This document shows positions 1-8,599 of a stretch of 64,000 nucleotides of DNA, one piece after another. Location: NCBI GenBank assembly GCA_002483425.1, contig DLHW01000030.1:83305-147304 (forward strand), given 5' to 3'. A program made the translations under genes and the position numbers. Position 1 is the stretch's first letter. Each line of letters begins with the position of its first letter. The notes under the pieces were generated by a model. It saw only the letters and a list, made by a program, of their open reading frames with translations, was not told the DNA's origin and ran no database searches. This stretch comes from Methylococcaceae bacterium UBA7658 (lineage in GTDB: Bacteria; Pseudomonadota; Gammaproteobacteria; Methylococcales; Methylomonadaceae).

Positions 1-1
1 T

Positions 2-457
2 GCCATGTTCGGCTCTATCGCCGTATTATTCGTACTGCCTTGGCTCGATCGCAGCCCGGTAAAATCGATTCGTTACCGCGGCGCAATCTTCAAAAAAGCA
101 TTGTTCTTTTTTGTGATCAGCTTTTTCGCTTTAGGTTATTTGGGTACGCAACCGGCAACGCCAACACTTACCATATTCGCAAGGATTTTTACCTTAATTT
201 ATTTCGGCTTTTTTCTGCTTATGCCGATCTATACGCGCTGGGAAAAACCTAAACCCGTCCCTAGTAGATTGAAGGACCCGCTCACCTTGGAGAGCATTGT
301 GCCTTCGATTAAAGCTGCCTATGAGGAAATGACGATTAAAGACAATAACGGCATTGTTCTGTTCGGCTCGACGGAATTTCAACGGAAACCCAATCCCGAG
401 GGAATCCGTAATGTTCTACTCCGTTTGGCAAAAAAAATAATAACGAGCTTTGAATAA
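2..457 (+). CDS. petB: Cytochrome b of the bc1 complex, C-terminal part (5' end outside window)
   Basis: This is the C-terminal ~150 residues of ubiquinol-cytochrome c reductase cytochrome b, the membrane subunit that oxidises quinol. The reading frame is already open at base 2, so the start lies upstream of the window. Two hydrophobic segments are visible (AIFKKALFFFVISFFALGYL and the IFTLIYFGFFLLMPIY segment), preceded by the LPWLDRSPVKSIRYRG stretch typical of the last helices of cytochrome b. A hydrophilic tail of about 70 residues follows. The next gene is cytochrome c1, 1 bp after this stop, the usual petABC order. The heme-ligating histidines and the Qo-site PEWY motif would lie upstream and cannot be checked. 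Confidence 0.9.
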   Translation, partial: AMFGSIAVLFVLPWLDRSPVKSIRYRGAIFKKALFFFVISFFALGYLGTQPATPTLTIFARIFTLIYFGFFLLMPIYTRWEKPKPVPSRLKDPLTLESIVPSIKAAYEEMTIKDNNGIVLFGSTEFQRKPNPEGIRNVLLRLAKKIITSFE

Positions 458-458
458 T

Positions 459-1181
459 ATGAAAACTCTTTCCATTACCCTATTGCTGCTGGTTTTTTCA
501 TTTGGCCTTGCCGCGGAAGAAAGCGTCGAATTACAACAGGCAAATTTTGATCCGGAAGATAGAGCGTCGATTCTTAAAGGCGCTAAAACGTTTGTTAAAT
601 ATTGTTTAGGCTGCCATTCGATAAAACACATTCGTTATCAACGGATAGCCAAAGACTTCGGTATAGACGATAAAAAAGTATTGACCGAAGTTGCGCCCGA
701 AGGCGCCAGCATCTACGATCAAATGCACACCGCGATGAATCCGCATGATTCGGCGAAATGGTTCGGTATCGAACCGCCCGACCTATCGTTAATTGCCCGT
801 TCCCGGAACGGCGATTGGCTCTACAGTTATTTAAAGAGCTTTTATACTGATCCCTCAAAACCCTTGGGCGCCAATAATTTAATCTTTAAAGATGTCGGTA
901 TGCCCAATGTTTTTTGGCAGGTACAAGGCGAACAAATAGCGGAATTCATTACGGAAGACGGAAAACAAGTTTTCGATAAATTGGTCCTTGTATCGCCAGG
1001 CTCTTTATCGGAACAAGAGTTCGATACCATGATCAACGATCTGGTCAATTTTCTGGTTTATGTCGGCGAACCGGTAAAATTAGAACGGGAACGGATCGGT
1101 AAATATGTCCTGTTTTATTTATTCATGTTCTTAATTATTGCTTACTTGCTGAAAAAAGAATATTGGACCGACGTCCATTAA
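459..1181 (+). CDS. petC: Cytochrome c1 of the bc1 complex
   Basis: This is the membrane-anchored c-type cytochrome that passes electrons from the Rieske protein to soluble cytochromes. An N-terminal signal peptide (residues 1-19, MKTLSITLLLLVFSFGLAA) is followed by one heme site CLGCH at residues 49-53. A later Met-Pro (GMPNVFWQ) is in the position of the axial methionine. A single C-terminal anchor (YVLFYLFMFLIIAYLL) ends in KKEYWTDVH. The ATG at 459 was preferred over a TTG at 450 because it places the signal peptide at the very N-terminus. It follows petB with 1 bp between, so the two are translationally coupled. Length (240 aa) is normal for proteobacteria. Confidence 0.95.
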   Translation: MKTLSITLLLLVFSFGLAAEESVELQQANFDPEDRASILKGAKTFVKYCLGCHSIKHIRYQRIAKDFGIDDKKVLTEVAPEGASIYDQMHTAMNPHDSAKWFGIEPPDLSLIARSRNGDWLYSYLKSFYTDPSKPLGANNLIFKDVGMPNVFWQVQGEQIAEFITEDGKQVFDKLVLVSPGSLSEQEFDTMINDLVNFLVYVGEPVKLERERIGKYVLFYLFMFLIIAYLLKKEYWTDVH

Positions 1182-1211
1182 TTGCACAATCACAATGCCT
1201 GATTTATCTTT

Positions 1212-1259
1212 TTGCCGTTTCAACAATTTTAACTGTTCCAAATTGTAACGAAACGGCAA
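1212..1259. terminator. Strong interrupted hairpin between petC and sspA
   Basis: The 10-bp arms ttgccgtttc (1212-1221) and gaaacggcaa (1250-1259) are perfectly complementary. An inner caattt/aaattg stem continues the pairing around a short loop. It sits 30 bp after petC. No clear T-run follows on the + strand, so it could be an mRNA-stabilising 3' hairpin rather than an intrinsic terminator. Confidence 0.45.
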
Positions 1260-1274
1260 TAAAGGTTTCTTCCA

Positions 1275-1283
1275 TGCTATAAT
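1275..1283 (+). promoter_or_regulatory. Extended -10 promoter element for sspAB
   Basis: TGC followed by a perfect TATAAT (1278-1283) lies 46 bp before the sspA start. No good -35 hexamer stands 17 bp upstream, which fits an extended -10 promoter. A Shine-Dalgarno AAGAGG is at 1315-1320. Confidence 0.5.
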
Positions 1284-1329
1284 GCCGCCATTTTAACTGC
1301 CCTGCTTACATCTTAAGAGGTTGATATTT

Positions 1330-1965
1330 GTGGCAAATGTTTTTTCCCGCCGTTCAGTCATGACCCTATTTTCTCCGCCTTTGTGCCCAATGAGCCATGC
1401 CGTCCGTTTCGTTTTGTTCGAAAAAGCCATCGTCTCGGAAATAGAATATTACGATCCGGACAACCCGCCGGAAGAACTGCTCGAACTGAATCCAACCGGA
1501 ACCTCGCCGACTTTGGTCGAGCGCGACTTAGTGCTTTACGATTCGCGTATCATTATGGAGTACCTGGACGAACGCTTTCCGCACCCTCCGTTACATCAGA
1601 TGGATCCGGTGTCGCGCGCCAACGCAAGGATGTTGATTAAGCGCATCGACCAAGATTGGTATCCGTTATCGGCGGAAATCACCGAATCCGGCGACAAAAA
1701 ATCCAGCAAGGCAAAAAAACAACTCCGGGATAGTCTGGTTGCGGCGAATCCGATTTTCGGCGACCGGCCGTTTTTTATGAGCGAAGAATTTTCTTTAATC
1801 GATTGCGCCATAGCCCCTTTGCTCTGGCGGCTGCCGTCGTTGGGCGTCGATATCAGTACGCCCAATAATGCAATTACCCACTATGCGCAACGCATTTTCA
1901 ATAGACCTGGGTTTAAAAGCAGTTTGAGCGACGCTGAAAAAGAATTAGCCGAACCGACGAAATGA
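1330..1965 (+). CDS. sspA: Stringent starvation protein A
   Basis: SspA is a glutathione-S-transferase-fold protein that binds RNA polymerase and alters transcription in starvation and acid stress. It has a thioredoxin-like N-terminal domain (SVMTLFSPPLCPMSHAVRFV) and a helical GST C-terminal domain. As in SspA generally, the GST active-site residues are not kept. The GTG start at 1330 (protein begins VANVFSRRSVMTLFS) was chosen because AAGAGG lies 9 bp upstream and the N-terminus then matches the family; a TTG at 1321 is less likely. Length is 211 aa, as usual. It overlaps sspB by 4 bp (ATGA) and follows petBC, a common order in gammaproteobacteria. Confidence 0.93.
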   Translation: MANVFSRRSVMTLFSPPLCPMSHAVRFVLFEKAIVSEIEYYDPDNPPEELLELNPTGTSPTLVERDLVLYDSRIIMEYLDERFPHPPLHQMDPVSRANARMLIKRIDQDWYPLSAEITESGDKKSSKAKKQLRDSLVAANPIFGDRPFFMSEEFSLIDCAIAPLLWRLPSLGVDISTPNNAITHYAQRIFNRPGFKSSLSDAEKELAEPTK

Positions 1966-2342
1966 CCTCGCTCAAACCTTATTTAATTCGCGCCGTTTAT
2001 GAATGGATTACCGATAACCACTTAACGCCCTATCTTCTGGTAAATGCTGGCAATAATACCGGGCATTTGCCGGAAGATTATATTGAAGACGGCAAAATTG
2101 TCCTCAACCTCAGGCCGCAAGCGGTCGAAGCGCTTTCTTTAGGCAACGATTTAATCGAATTCAACGCCCGCTTCAGCGGCAAGCCGATGATGGTCGTGGT
2201 CTCGATCAACGCAGTCATGGCGATTTATGCCAAAGAAAACGGCAAAGGCTTGGTTTTCGATCAAGAGGATAATGACGGCGGCAGTGATGAAACCACAACC
2301 CAACCGCCTGCCAAAAAACCGTCTTTAAAGATAGTTAAGTAG
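1962..2342 (+). CDS. sspB: ClpXP protease specificity-enhancing factor SspB
   Basis: SspB is the adaptor that hands ssrA-tagged peptides to the ClpXP protease. The N-terminal substrate-binding domain begins SLKPYLIRAVYEWITDN and contains TPYLLVNA and the FNARFSGKP stretch of the family. An acidic linker (DQEDNDGGSDE) leads to the C-terminal tail PSLKIVK, the short basic/hydrophobic motif with which SspB docks on ClpX. Length is 126 aa. The start overlaps the sspA stop by 4 bp, so the two are co-translated. Confidence 0.93.
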   Translation: MTSLKPYLIRAVYEWITDNHLTPYLLVNAGNNTGHLPEDYIEDGKIVLNLRPQAVEALSLGNDLIEFNARFSGKPMMVVVSINAVMAIYAKENGKGLVFDQEDNDGGSDETTTQPPAKKPSLKIVK

Positions 2343-2393
2343 TTTTAGGCGCCTTTGATAAAAAGCATCTATAGTGAGAACCTAAAACTACTT
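2337..2393. terminator. Inverted repeat shared by the convergent sspB and rsmI 3' ends
   Basis: Perfect 13-bp arms aagtagttttagg (2337-2349) and cctaaaactactt (2381-2393) enclose a 31-nt loop. The arms include both stop codons of the convergent genes. There is no T-run, so this is either a bidirectional 3'-end hairpin or a weak terminator. Confidence 0.45.
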
Positions 2394-3245
2394 AGCGTTT
2401 TCCAATTCCAGCGCCGCCTTGTAAAGTAATTTCTTCCGCCCGCCGGTTATCTCTACCGCTAAATCAACTGCCGTTTTCGTGGAACACCGCCGCATAAGCG
2501 CCGACAGAACTCTTATGTGCTCTGGACTGAGCGCTTGACCGGACTTATCGGCTTGAGCCGCCCCCGCGACAATCACAACAAACTCGCCTTTGCGCATATT
2601 GCTATCTTGCGCGACGAGCGCAACTGCATCCGATAAGACCGTTTTGATGATGGTTTCGTGCAGCTTAGTCAACTCTCTGGCAATAACGATTAAGCGGTCC
2701 GGCTCAAGAACAGACGCCATATCCTCCAATGCATCCAGAATGCGGTGACTGGATTCGTAGAACACCCACGTCGTCGGCGACGTTAGTTTTTCATTGAAAA
2801 AAGCCTTGCGCGCCGATGCGGTGCGCGGTAAAAAACCTTCATAAGAAAAAGCATTGACCGGCAATCCGGCAGCCGACAACGCTGCAATTAAAGCACATGC
2901 GCCCGGAACAGGCGTAACCGTTATCCCCGCGTCTTTTGCTTTCCGCACCAATGGGAGACCGGGATCGCTGAGTAACGGCGTACCGGCATCGGACACTAAG
3001 GCAATCGATACGCCTGTTTTTAATTTTTCCAGAAGATTTTCCGCTTGCCGGTCTTCGTTATGGTCATGAAAAGAAACAACCTTATTGCCGATACCGTAAT
3101 GTTGCAACAACACCCGGACATGCCGGGTATCTTCGGCGGCTATAAGGTCGACCTGTTTCAACGTTTCTAACCCTCTGATGCTGATATCAGCTAAATTACC
3201 TATCGGTGTTGCAACAACGTATAATTTACCGTTTTGATGTACCAT
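2388..3245 (-). CDS. rsmI: 16S rRNA (cytidine-1402-2'-O)-methyltransferase RsmI
   Basis: RsmI 2'-O-methylates C1402 in the decoding centre of 16S rRNA using S-adenosylmethionine. Family motifs of the tetrapyrrole-methylase fold are all present: YVVATPIGNLADIS near the N-terminus, AAEDTRHVRVLL, VSDAGTPLLSDPG, PGACALIAALSAAGLP and YEGFLPRT. The ATG at 3245 (MVHQNGKLYVVATP) gives 285 aa and the usual N-terminus; a TTG at 3281 would add 12 residues without support. It is divergent from lpoA with only 48 bp between, the classic rsmI/lpoA/yraN/diaA neighbourhood of gammaproteobacteria. Confidence 0.95.
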   Translation of the reverse strand: MVHQNGKLYVVATPIGNLADISIRGLETLKQVDLIAAEDTRHVRVLLQHYGIGNKVVSFHDHNEDRQAENLLEKLKTGVSIALVSDAGTPLLSDPGLPLVRKAKDAGITVTPVPGACALIAALSAAGLPVNAFSYEGFLPRTASARKAFFNEKLTSPTTWVFYESSHRILDALEDMASVLEPDRLIVIARELTKLHETIIKTVLSDAVALVAQDSNMRKGEFVVIVAGAAQADKSGQALSPEHIRVLSALMRRCSTKTAVDLAVEITGGRKKLLYKAALELENAK

Positions 3246-3293
3246 TCTATTTTTGATAAAAATAATATTCAATCTGACCAAAGGTAAGATGCC

Positions 3294-5060
3294 ATGAGCC
3301 GATTTTACGCACTTGTTTTATTTACCGGTTTACTGTTCTTGACAAGCTGTGCCGAATTGCCCGATAGCTATGGATTGTACCAAGAACCGCCTTCTGCTTG
3401 GACGATTGAACAAAATAATAACCGTTTGTTAACCATCGAAGCCTTGGTGCAAACCGGCAAAAGCAGTGCGGCCAAACAACAAGCGGATTTGATTAACTTA
3501 GCCGAACTGACCGCACCGCAAGCTGCAAAATACAACTTGCTCAACGCCCAAATCATGCTCAGTTTCGGCGAGGCGGAATACGCCATAAAGAAGCTGGCAA
3601 AAATCGATGCAGGCCAATTGGAGACCGGCGATAAGATTAAAAATTACCAATCTCAAGCCTTCGCCTATTCGTTAACAGGCAATCTCCTCGAAAGCGCTAA
3701 AGCAAGGATTATACTGGATCCATTGCTCACTAAAGCGGTCGAGCGTAACAAAAATCAGGCCGTAATTTTAGAAAATTTAGCGTTATTGCCCAGCGATTTC
3801 GCTCCAAAAATCCAAAACCAAACCGCCGATTTCCCAAGCTGGTTCACTCTCGCCAAAATTTTGGCTTCCAGGACGCGCAATCCGGCTAACTACAGCTCAG
3901 CGCTAGCAAACTGGCGAACCGCCAATCCTCAGCATCCTGCCAATATTTACGTCGCTAACATGACTAATAGACCGGAAGATGCGGGCAATATGCCGAAATC
4001 GATCGCCATCTTATTACCTGAATCGGGGCCTTTTGCAGATGCCGGCAAAGCAATCAAAGCCGGATTTTTGGCAGCCCTAAACCGCTATAATAGTGGTACA
4101 AAACCGGAAATTCACTTTTACGATACGGAAAAAACTAAATCCGCCGACGCTTATCGCAAAGCAGTGGAGCAGGGCGCTAAACTCGTGCTCGGGCCGTTAA
4201 ACAAAGAAAGTATTCAAAGTCTTGCTAACGCGGTAACTTTTGACGTTCCTGTTTTGGCATTAAACCACATTCCCAGCTTGAACAAACCGAATCTCTATCA
4301 GTTCGCGCTCAGCCCGATGGACGATGTAGCTGAACTCACGCAAAAAGCCGCCTCGGACGGTCATAAAAAAGCTTTATTATTAGTGCCTGAAAGCGAACAA
4401 AGTAAACGCATTTCGTCGTTTTTTATCAATAACTGGCAAACACTTAACGGGTCGATAACAAAATCAGCAACCTACAATCCTAAAAGCGTCGATTTTTCTT
4501 CAACGGCAAAGAATCTGCTTAATCCGGACGAAAGCGGCGCTAGCCCGCAAAACGGGCAGAACGCTTTATCTCCCGCTCAAGCCGCTCCTCAACAGCAAGA
4601 CACCGGCGCTTTATTTTTGAGCGCTTATAGCAAAGAAGGCCGTATTATCAACGCTCAATTGCAAATAATGCAAAACGGTAAGTTACCGGTTTATGCCCTA
4701 CCGACAATTTATTCGGGCGTTGCCGATCCCATTAACGATAATGCGCTTAACGGCGTTATTTTTTGCGATATGCCTTGGCTTTTTAACGCAGCTTACGGCG
4801 GCGAACTTAGCATGCTAGCGCTAAACAACGAATGGCGCCAATTCCCCAATTCTTATCTCCGCTTGTTTGCTATGGGTATCGACGCCTACCAGCTCGCATC
4901 GCGTTTAACCACCCTGAATGCCGAACCTTATGCAGGAGCAACCGGCAAGCTAACCTTAGCCAGCGGAAACCGGATCAAACGTGCCCTGGTTTGCGCCAAA
5001 TTTGTCATGGGGCGGCCCGAGTTGATCGGCTTTACTCATAGTCCATCGGAAGGCCAATAA
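3294..5060 (+). CDS. lpoA: Penicillin-binding protein activator LpoA (outer-membrane lipoprotein)
   Basis: LpoA is an outer-membrane lipoprotein that reaches through the periplasm and stimulates the peptidoglycan synthase PBP1A. The signal peptide ends in the lipobox LTSC (Cys about residue 19). Residues ~40-220 form a helical, TPR-like N-terminal domain (TIEALVQTGKSSAAKQQA). From ~residue 235 the protein is a periplasmic-binding-protein-like domain (SIAILLPESGPFADAGKAIK, then VLGPLNKESIQSLAN and FCDMPWLF). An Ala/Gln-rich insert lies around residues 410-440. Total length is 588 aa, typical of the LppC family. It is followed at 38 bp by yraN. Confidence 0.92.
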   Translation: MSRFYALVLFTGLLFLTSCAELPDSYGLYQEPPSAWTIEQNNNRLLTIEALVQTGKSSAAKQQADLINLAELTAPQAAKYNLLNAQIMLSFGEAEYAIKKLAKIDAGQLETGDKIKNYQSQAFAYSLTGNLLESAKARIILDPLLTKAVERNKNQAVILENLALLPSDFAPKIQNQTADFPSWFTLAKILASRTRNPANYSSALANWRTANPQHPANIYVANMTNRPEDAGNMPKSIAILLPESGPFADAGKAIKAGFLAALNRYNSGTKPEIHFYDTEKTKSADAYRKAVEQGAKLVLGPLNKESIQSLANAVTFDVPVLALNHIPSLNKPNLYQFALSPMDDVAELTQKAASDGHKKALLLVPESEQSKRISSFFINNWQTLNGSITKSATYNPKSVDFSSTAKNLLNPDESGASPQNGQNALSPAQAAPQQQDTGALFLSAYSKEGRIINAQLQIMQNGKLPVYALPTIYSGVADPINDNALNGVIFCDMPWLFNAAYGGELSMLALNNEWRQFPNSYLRLFAMGIDAYQLASRLTTLNAEPYAGATGKLTLASGNRIKRALVCAKFVMGRPELIGFTHSPSEGQ

Positions 5061-5098
5061 CCGCTAAAAGTTTATCTCTCTTTTTCGACTCCACCAGA

Positions 5099-5470
5099 AT
5101 GATTAGTTCGATAACGGGTAAAAACGCGCATCTTCTGCGCGGCAAAACCGCCGAAGACCGGGCTTTCGATTTTCTAATCAATCAGGGATTAAAACCCGTT
5201 TGCCGGAATTTCCGCTGCAAGCAGGGCGAATTGGATTTAGTGATGCAAGACAAGCAATCGCTCGTCATTATCGAAGTCCGTTATCGTAAAACGGATACCT
5301 ACGGCAGCGCGCTCGAAAGCATTACTTCCGCAAAACAAGCACGTATCGTAGCGGCTACCCATCATTACCTTGCGACCGTAACGCTAAACCGCCCGATTCG
5401 TTTCGATGTTGTCGCCATATCGGGAAACGGAGACGTTAACTGGATTAAAAACGCTTTTTATACCTCATAG
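5099..5470 (+). CDS. yraN: YraN family (UPF0102) nuclease-fold protein
   Basis: This is a small protein of the restriction-endonuclease-like fold; its cellular role is unsettled. The nuclease-like motif is visible: a GE(L)DLV stretch (CKQGELDLVMQD) followed by VIIEVRYRK, resembling the D-x(n)-ExK active site but with R where K is usual. The N-terminal GKTAEDRAFDFL helix is typical. Length 123 aa is normal. It sits between lpoA and diaA as in many gammaproteobacteria. An upstream SD is weak, and the ATG at 5099 is the first in frame. Confidence 0.9.
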   Translation: MISSITGKNAHLLRGKTAEDRAFDFLINQGLKPVCRNFRCKQGELDLVMQDKQSLVIIEVRYRKTDTYGSALESITSAKQARIVAATHHYLATVTLNRPIRFDVVAISGNGDVNWIKNAFYTS

Positions 5471-5477
5471 GAAATTC

Positions 5478-6071
5478 ATGAGCCTGGAAAACCGGATTAT
5501 CAATCAATTTACCGATAGCATCCAAACTAAACAAAACGTGCTTGCGGAACTTTGCGAATTAATTGAGCTTGCTTCGCAACGCATGGTTGCCTCGTTATTG
5601 AACGATGGAAAAATTTTCACCTGCGGTAATGGCCGCTCGGCGAGTTGCGCTCAGTTATTATCGTCGTCACTGTTAAATCAATTCGAGCGCGACCGGCCTT
5701 CCCTGCCCGCGATCGCCCTAACTGCCGACGCGACTACATTGACGGCTATCGCTACGGATTTCAGTTGGGAAGAAATTTACTCGAAACCCATCCGTTCGCT
5801 CGGCCAGCACGGCGATGTTTTAGTAACCTATAGCGATAGCAACCATACTTCCAACATCGCAAAAGCCATTACTGTTGCTCAAGCAAAAGATATTTCCATC
5901 ATCGCAATTACCGGCGAAAAAAGCGAAGCCGTTTCCAGCTTGTTGAGCGAAAAAGATTTGGAAATCCGGGTACAGTCAAGTTCCGCCATACGCACCCATG
6001 AGGTACATGTACTCATAACGCATTGTTTGTGCGACTTGATTGATTTTCAACTTTTTGACGGTATGGGCTAA
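5478..6071 (+). CDS. diaA: DnaA initiator-associating protein DiaA (SIS domain)
   Basis: DiaA is a phosphosugar-isomerase-fold (SIS) protein that in E. coli binds DnaA and times replication initiation. The SIS signature is clear: KIFTCGNGRSASCAQLLSS, SLPAIALTADATTLTAIATD, DVLVTYSDSNHTSNI and IIAITGEKSEAVSSLL. The ATG at 5478 is preceded by AGGAAA at 5469-5474 and gives 197 aa. Its position just after yraN supports DiaA over its close relative GmhA, as does the C-terminal EVHVLITHCLCDLID. The biochemical role is inferred from family and context. Confidence 0.88.
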   Translation: MSLENRIINQFTDSIQTKQNVLAELCELIELASQRMVASLLNDGKIFTCGNGRSASCAQLLSSSLLNQFERDRPSLPAIALTADATTLTAIATDFSWEEIYSKPIRSLGQHGDVLVTYSDSNHTSNIAKAITVAQAKDISIIAITGEKSEAVSSLLSEKDLEIRVQSSSAIRTHEVHVLITHCLCDLIDFQLFDGMG

Positions 6072-6085
6072 ACCTTATTAAGTAA

Positions 6086-6123
6086 CAAAACGGCCGCTCA
6101 TTAACGGCGCAAAGCCCGTTTTG
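6086..6123. terminator. Possible bidirectional terminator, diaA / trpG
   Basis: Arms caaaacgg (6086-6093) and ccgttttg (6116-6123) lie between the convergent diaA and trpG genes. The loop is long (22 nt) and no T-run follows, so the call is weak. Confidence 0.3.
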
Positions 6124-6226
6124 AAGTTTAAATAGATACGCAAAAAAATAGCTGTTTAAGGTCCAGTTCTAAATAACAAGAGCTGACTTGGCGGTCACTC
6201 CAGTGCTGAAAACCGTAACGTAATGT

Positions 6227-6808
6227 TTAGCGTTGCAAAAAATTCCTCAACAAATCATGCCCGTGTTCGGTCAAGATCGACTCGGGATGAAATTGTACGC
6301 CTTCAATATCCAACGTCTTGTGGCGTACGCCCATGATTTCGTCGATGTTGCCGTTTTCATCTTGCGTCCAGGCGGTGATTTCAAGGCAGTCCGGTAAGGT
6401 GGCTTGTTCGATAACCAGGGAATGGTAGCGAGTTGCGGTAAACGGATTGTTCAACCCTTTAAATACACCTTGATCCTGATGGTATATTTGGGAGGTCTTG
6501 CCATGCATAATGCTTTTGGCATGGATGATATTGCCCCCAAAGGCGTAACCGATGCTTTGATGACCTAAGCAAACACCTAAGATAGGGTAACTTCCGGCAA
6601 ACTTCAAAATGGCTTCAACCGAGATCCCCGCTTCCTTCGGGGTACAGGGTCCGGGTGAAATGACGATTTTTTCCGGGTTCAATTCAGCAATATCTTCCAC
6701 TGTCGCCTGGTCGTTTCGGACTACGGTGACATCCGCACCAAGTTCCCCAAAATATTGCACCAAGTTGTAGGTAAACGAATCGTAATTGTCGATCATTACA
6801 ACGTTCAT
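6227..6808 (-). CDS. trpG: Anthranilate synthase component II (glutamine amidotransferase)
   Basis: TrpG supplies ammonia from glutamine to TrpE for anthranilate, the first step of tryptophan synthesis. Class-I amidotransferase motifs are intact: oxyanion strand ISPGPCTP (residues 50-57), nucleophile Cys80 in GVCLGHQ, and catalytic His174/Glu176 in VQFHPES. Length is 193 aa, the usual size of a separate TrpG; in many bacteria the same subunit also serves PabB. The start overlaps the trpE stop by 4 bp, so the two subunits are translationally coupled on the minus strand. No trpD or trpC follows; the next gene is convergent diaA. Confidence 0.96.
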   Translation of the reverse strand: MNVVMIDNYDSFTYNLVQYFGELGADVTVVRNDQATVEDIAELNPEKIVISPGPCTPKEAGISVEAILKFAGSYPILGVCLGHQSIGYAFGGNIIHAKSIMHGKTSQIYHQDQGVFKGLNNPFTATRYHSLVIEQATLPDCLEITAWTQDENGNIDEIMGVRHKTLDIEGVQFHPESILTEHGHDLLRNFLQR

Positions 6809-8304
6809 TCTGTAACCTCAATCGATTCGCTATCTAAACCGGCTTCCGCCATACTCACAGCACGGAACACGGCACGGCCTTTATTCATCGTTTCATCCCA
6901 TTCATTTTGGGGGATTGAATCGTACACAATCCCGGCCCCTGCTTGAATATGCAACATGTTGTCCTTGATAACAGCGGTTCGGATCGCAATCGCGGTATCG
7001 AGATTACCAGACCACGCAATGTAACCCACAGCGCCGGAGTAGATGCCGCGTTTTACGGGTTCCAGTTCGTCGATGATTTCCATAGCGCGAATTTTCGGCG
7101 CGCCGCTCACAGTCCCAGCCGGAAACGTTGCTGCCAGTACATCGAAGGCATTCTTGCCTTTTTGTAACTGCCCACACACATTGGAAACAATATGCATTAC
7201 ATGCGAATAACGTTCCACGATCATTTTATCGGTCACTTCCACGGTACCGATTTCGGCAACACGCCCAGTATCGTTGCGCCCCAAATCGATCAACATCAAA
7301 TGTTCGGAGATTTCTTTCGGATCGGCTAATAGGTCTTGTTCAAGCTCAACATCGTGCTCGGGTGTTGTACCCCGGCGGCGCGTTCCGGCGATTGGACGCA
7401 CGGTAATGAGATCGTCTTCCAGCCGGACGAGAATTTCCGGCGATGAACCGACCACATGGAAATCATCCAAATTCAAATAAAACATGTAAGGCGATGGATT
7501 TAAACAACGTAATGCACGATATAAATTCAATGCGGCGCCGGTATAAGGGATCGACATACGTTGCGATAACACGACCTGCATGATGTCGCCGTCGGTAATG
7601 TAATCTTTCGCTTTGAGTACCGCATTTTTAAAGCCGTCCTCCGTAAAGCCGGAGACAAAATCGGATTCCTTTACGTGAACCGGATTCTTTTGTCGAGCCG
7701 GTTCCGCTTTCAATTCGCGCAGCTTTTTCGCCAAATCATTCAATCGGATAACTGCATTTTCATAGGCATGATCGTCTTCCGGATTCGCATGGGTCAGTAA
7801 CAACATTTTTCCGGACAGGTTATCGAACACCAGAATTTCTTCCGAAACCATGAGCAGAATATCGGGGCATCCCAAAGGATCGGGCTTATTTTCCGCTTTT
7901 AGGCGCGGCTCGATATACGCAATCGTCTCATAGCCGAAGTAACCCACCAAGCCGCCGTTAAAGCGAGGCAACTCCTCAATATCTGGCACGTTATAACGTG
8001 CTTTGAAATCTTCAATCCAAACCAGCGGATTTTCTTGTTGGACGCTTTCAACAATATGACCGTCTTTTTCCAACGTGATCGTATTGCCGTTAACCTTGAC
8101 AATGGTTTTGCAAGGCAAACCTATAATCGAATAACGCCCCCATTGTTCGCCGCCATGTACCGATTCGAATAAATAAGAATAAGGGCCGTCGGCGAGTTTC
8201 AAATACGCGCTGAGGGGTGTATCCAGATCGGCCAGCACCTCACGACAAACCGGAATCCGGTTATAGCCTTGTCTGGCGTAGTTGTTGAATTGTTCGGGGG
8301 TCAT
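6805..8304 (-). CDS. trpE: Anthranilate synthase component I
   Basis: TrpE converts chorismate and ammonia to anthranilate. The 499-aa protein has the N-terminal regulatory domain with the tryptophan-feedback motif as LFES (residues 45-48) and SYLFESVHGGEQWGRYS. The chorismate-binding catalytic domain follows: DIMQVVLSQRMS, GSSPEILVRLED, RPIAGTRRRG, LIDLGRNDTGRVA, FPAGTVSGAPKIRAM and GAGIVYDS. It is upstream of and coupled to trpG. No leader peptide or attenuator could be seen in the 55 bp between it and the next gene upstream. Confidence 0.96.
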   Translation of the reverse strand: MTPEQFNNYARQGYNRIPVCREVLADLDTPLSAYLKLADGPYSYLFESVHGGEQWGRYSIIGLPCKTIVKVNGNTITLEKDGHIVESVQQENPLVWIEDFKARYNVPDIEELPRFNGGLVGYFGYETIAYIEPRLKAENKPDPLGCPDILLMVSEEILVFDNLSGKMLLLTHANPEDDHAYENAVIRLNDLAKKLRELKAEPARQKNPVHVKESDFVSGFTEDGFKNAVLKAKDYITDGDIMQVVLSQRMSIPYTGAALNLYRALRCLNPSPYMFYLNLDDFHVVGSSPEILVRLEDDLITVRPIAGTRRRGTTPEHDVELEQDLLADPKEISEHLMLIDLGRNDTGRVAEIGTVEVTDKMIVERYSHVMHIVSNVCGQLQKGKNAFDVLAATFPAGTVSGAPKIRAMEIIDELEPVKRGIYSGAVGYIAWSGNLDTAIAIRTAVIKDNMLHIQAGAGIVYDSIPQNEWDETMNKGRAVFRAVSMAEAGLDSESIEVTE

Positions 8305-8359
8305 GAGGGTATAGTTATAAAGATCAAATTATGTAGGTTAGGTTTGATGAACAACCACT

Positions 8360-8599
8360 TTAGGCAACGGGGCGATTTGAATGTTCTGTTAAGCTTGCTG
8401 TTTGCTTGGCGAATTCTAGCATTGCTCGAAGCGCCTGATTAACATCTGCTGAGTTATGGAAAACAGCGGCGACATCGGGTTCAAGTACAACAACATTCGA
8501 ACTTTCTACATATTGGAGGTAATATTTGCCCCTCACGGCTTTAGAAAAGTCGAAATCGTATTCGGGTCTTAATTCATCTTGGGATTCTTCAGCATTCAT
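8360..8599 (-). CDS. Putative antitoxin of a BrnT-type toxin-antitoxin pair
   Basis: This is a 79-aa acidic protein beginning MNAEESQDELRPEYDFDFSK (an upstream ATG at 8614 is also possible). It contains GKYYLQYVESSNVVVLEPDVAAVF and ends in a helical stretch (VNQALRAMLEFAKQ). I recognise this as the small protein commonly encoded directly after BrnT-like toxins in proteobacteria; it is not the classic BrnA ribbon-helix-helix. Its start lies inside the 3' end of the toxin gene, giving an 11-bp overlap in toxin-first order. Antitoxin function is inferred from position. Confidence 0.72.
   Translation of the reverse strand: MNAEESQDELRPEYDFDFSKAVRGKYYLQYVESSNVVVLEPDVAAVFHNSADVNQALRAMLEFAKQTASLTEHSNRPVA

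Noticed and set aside
5406..5477. Extended start for diaA (24 extra residues)
   Set aside because: It overlaps yraN; ATG 5478 has a proper ribosome site and gives the family length.
8305..8359. trp leader/attenuator upstream of trpE
   Set aside because: Only 55 bp to the next gene, with no Trp-codon leader peptide and no alternative hairpins.
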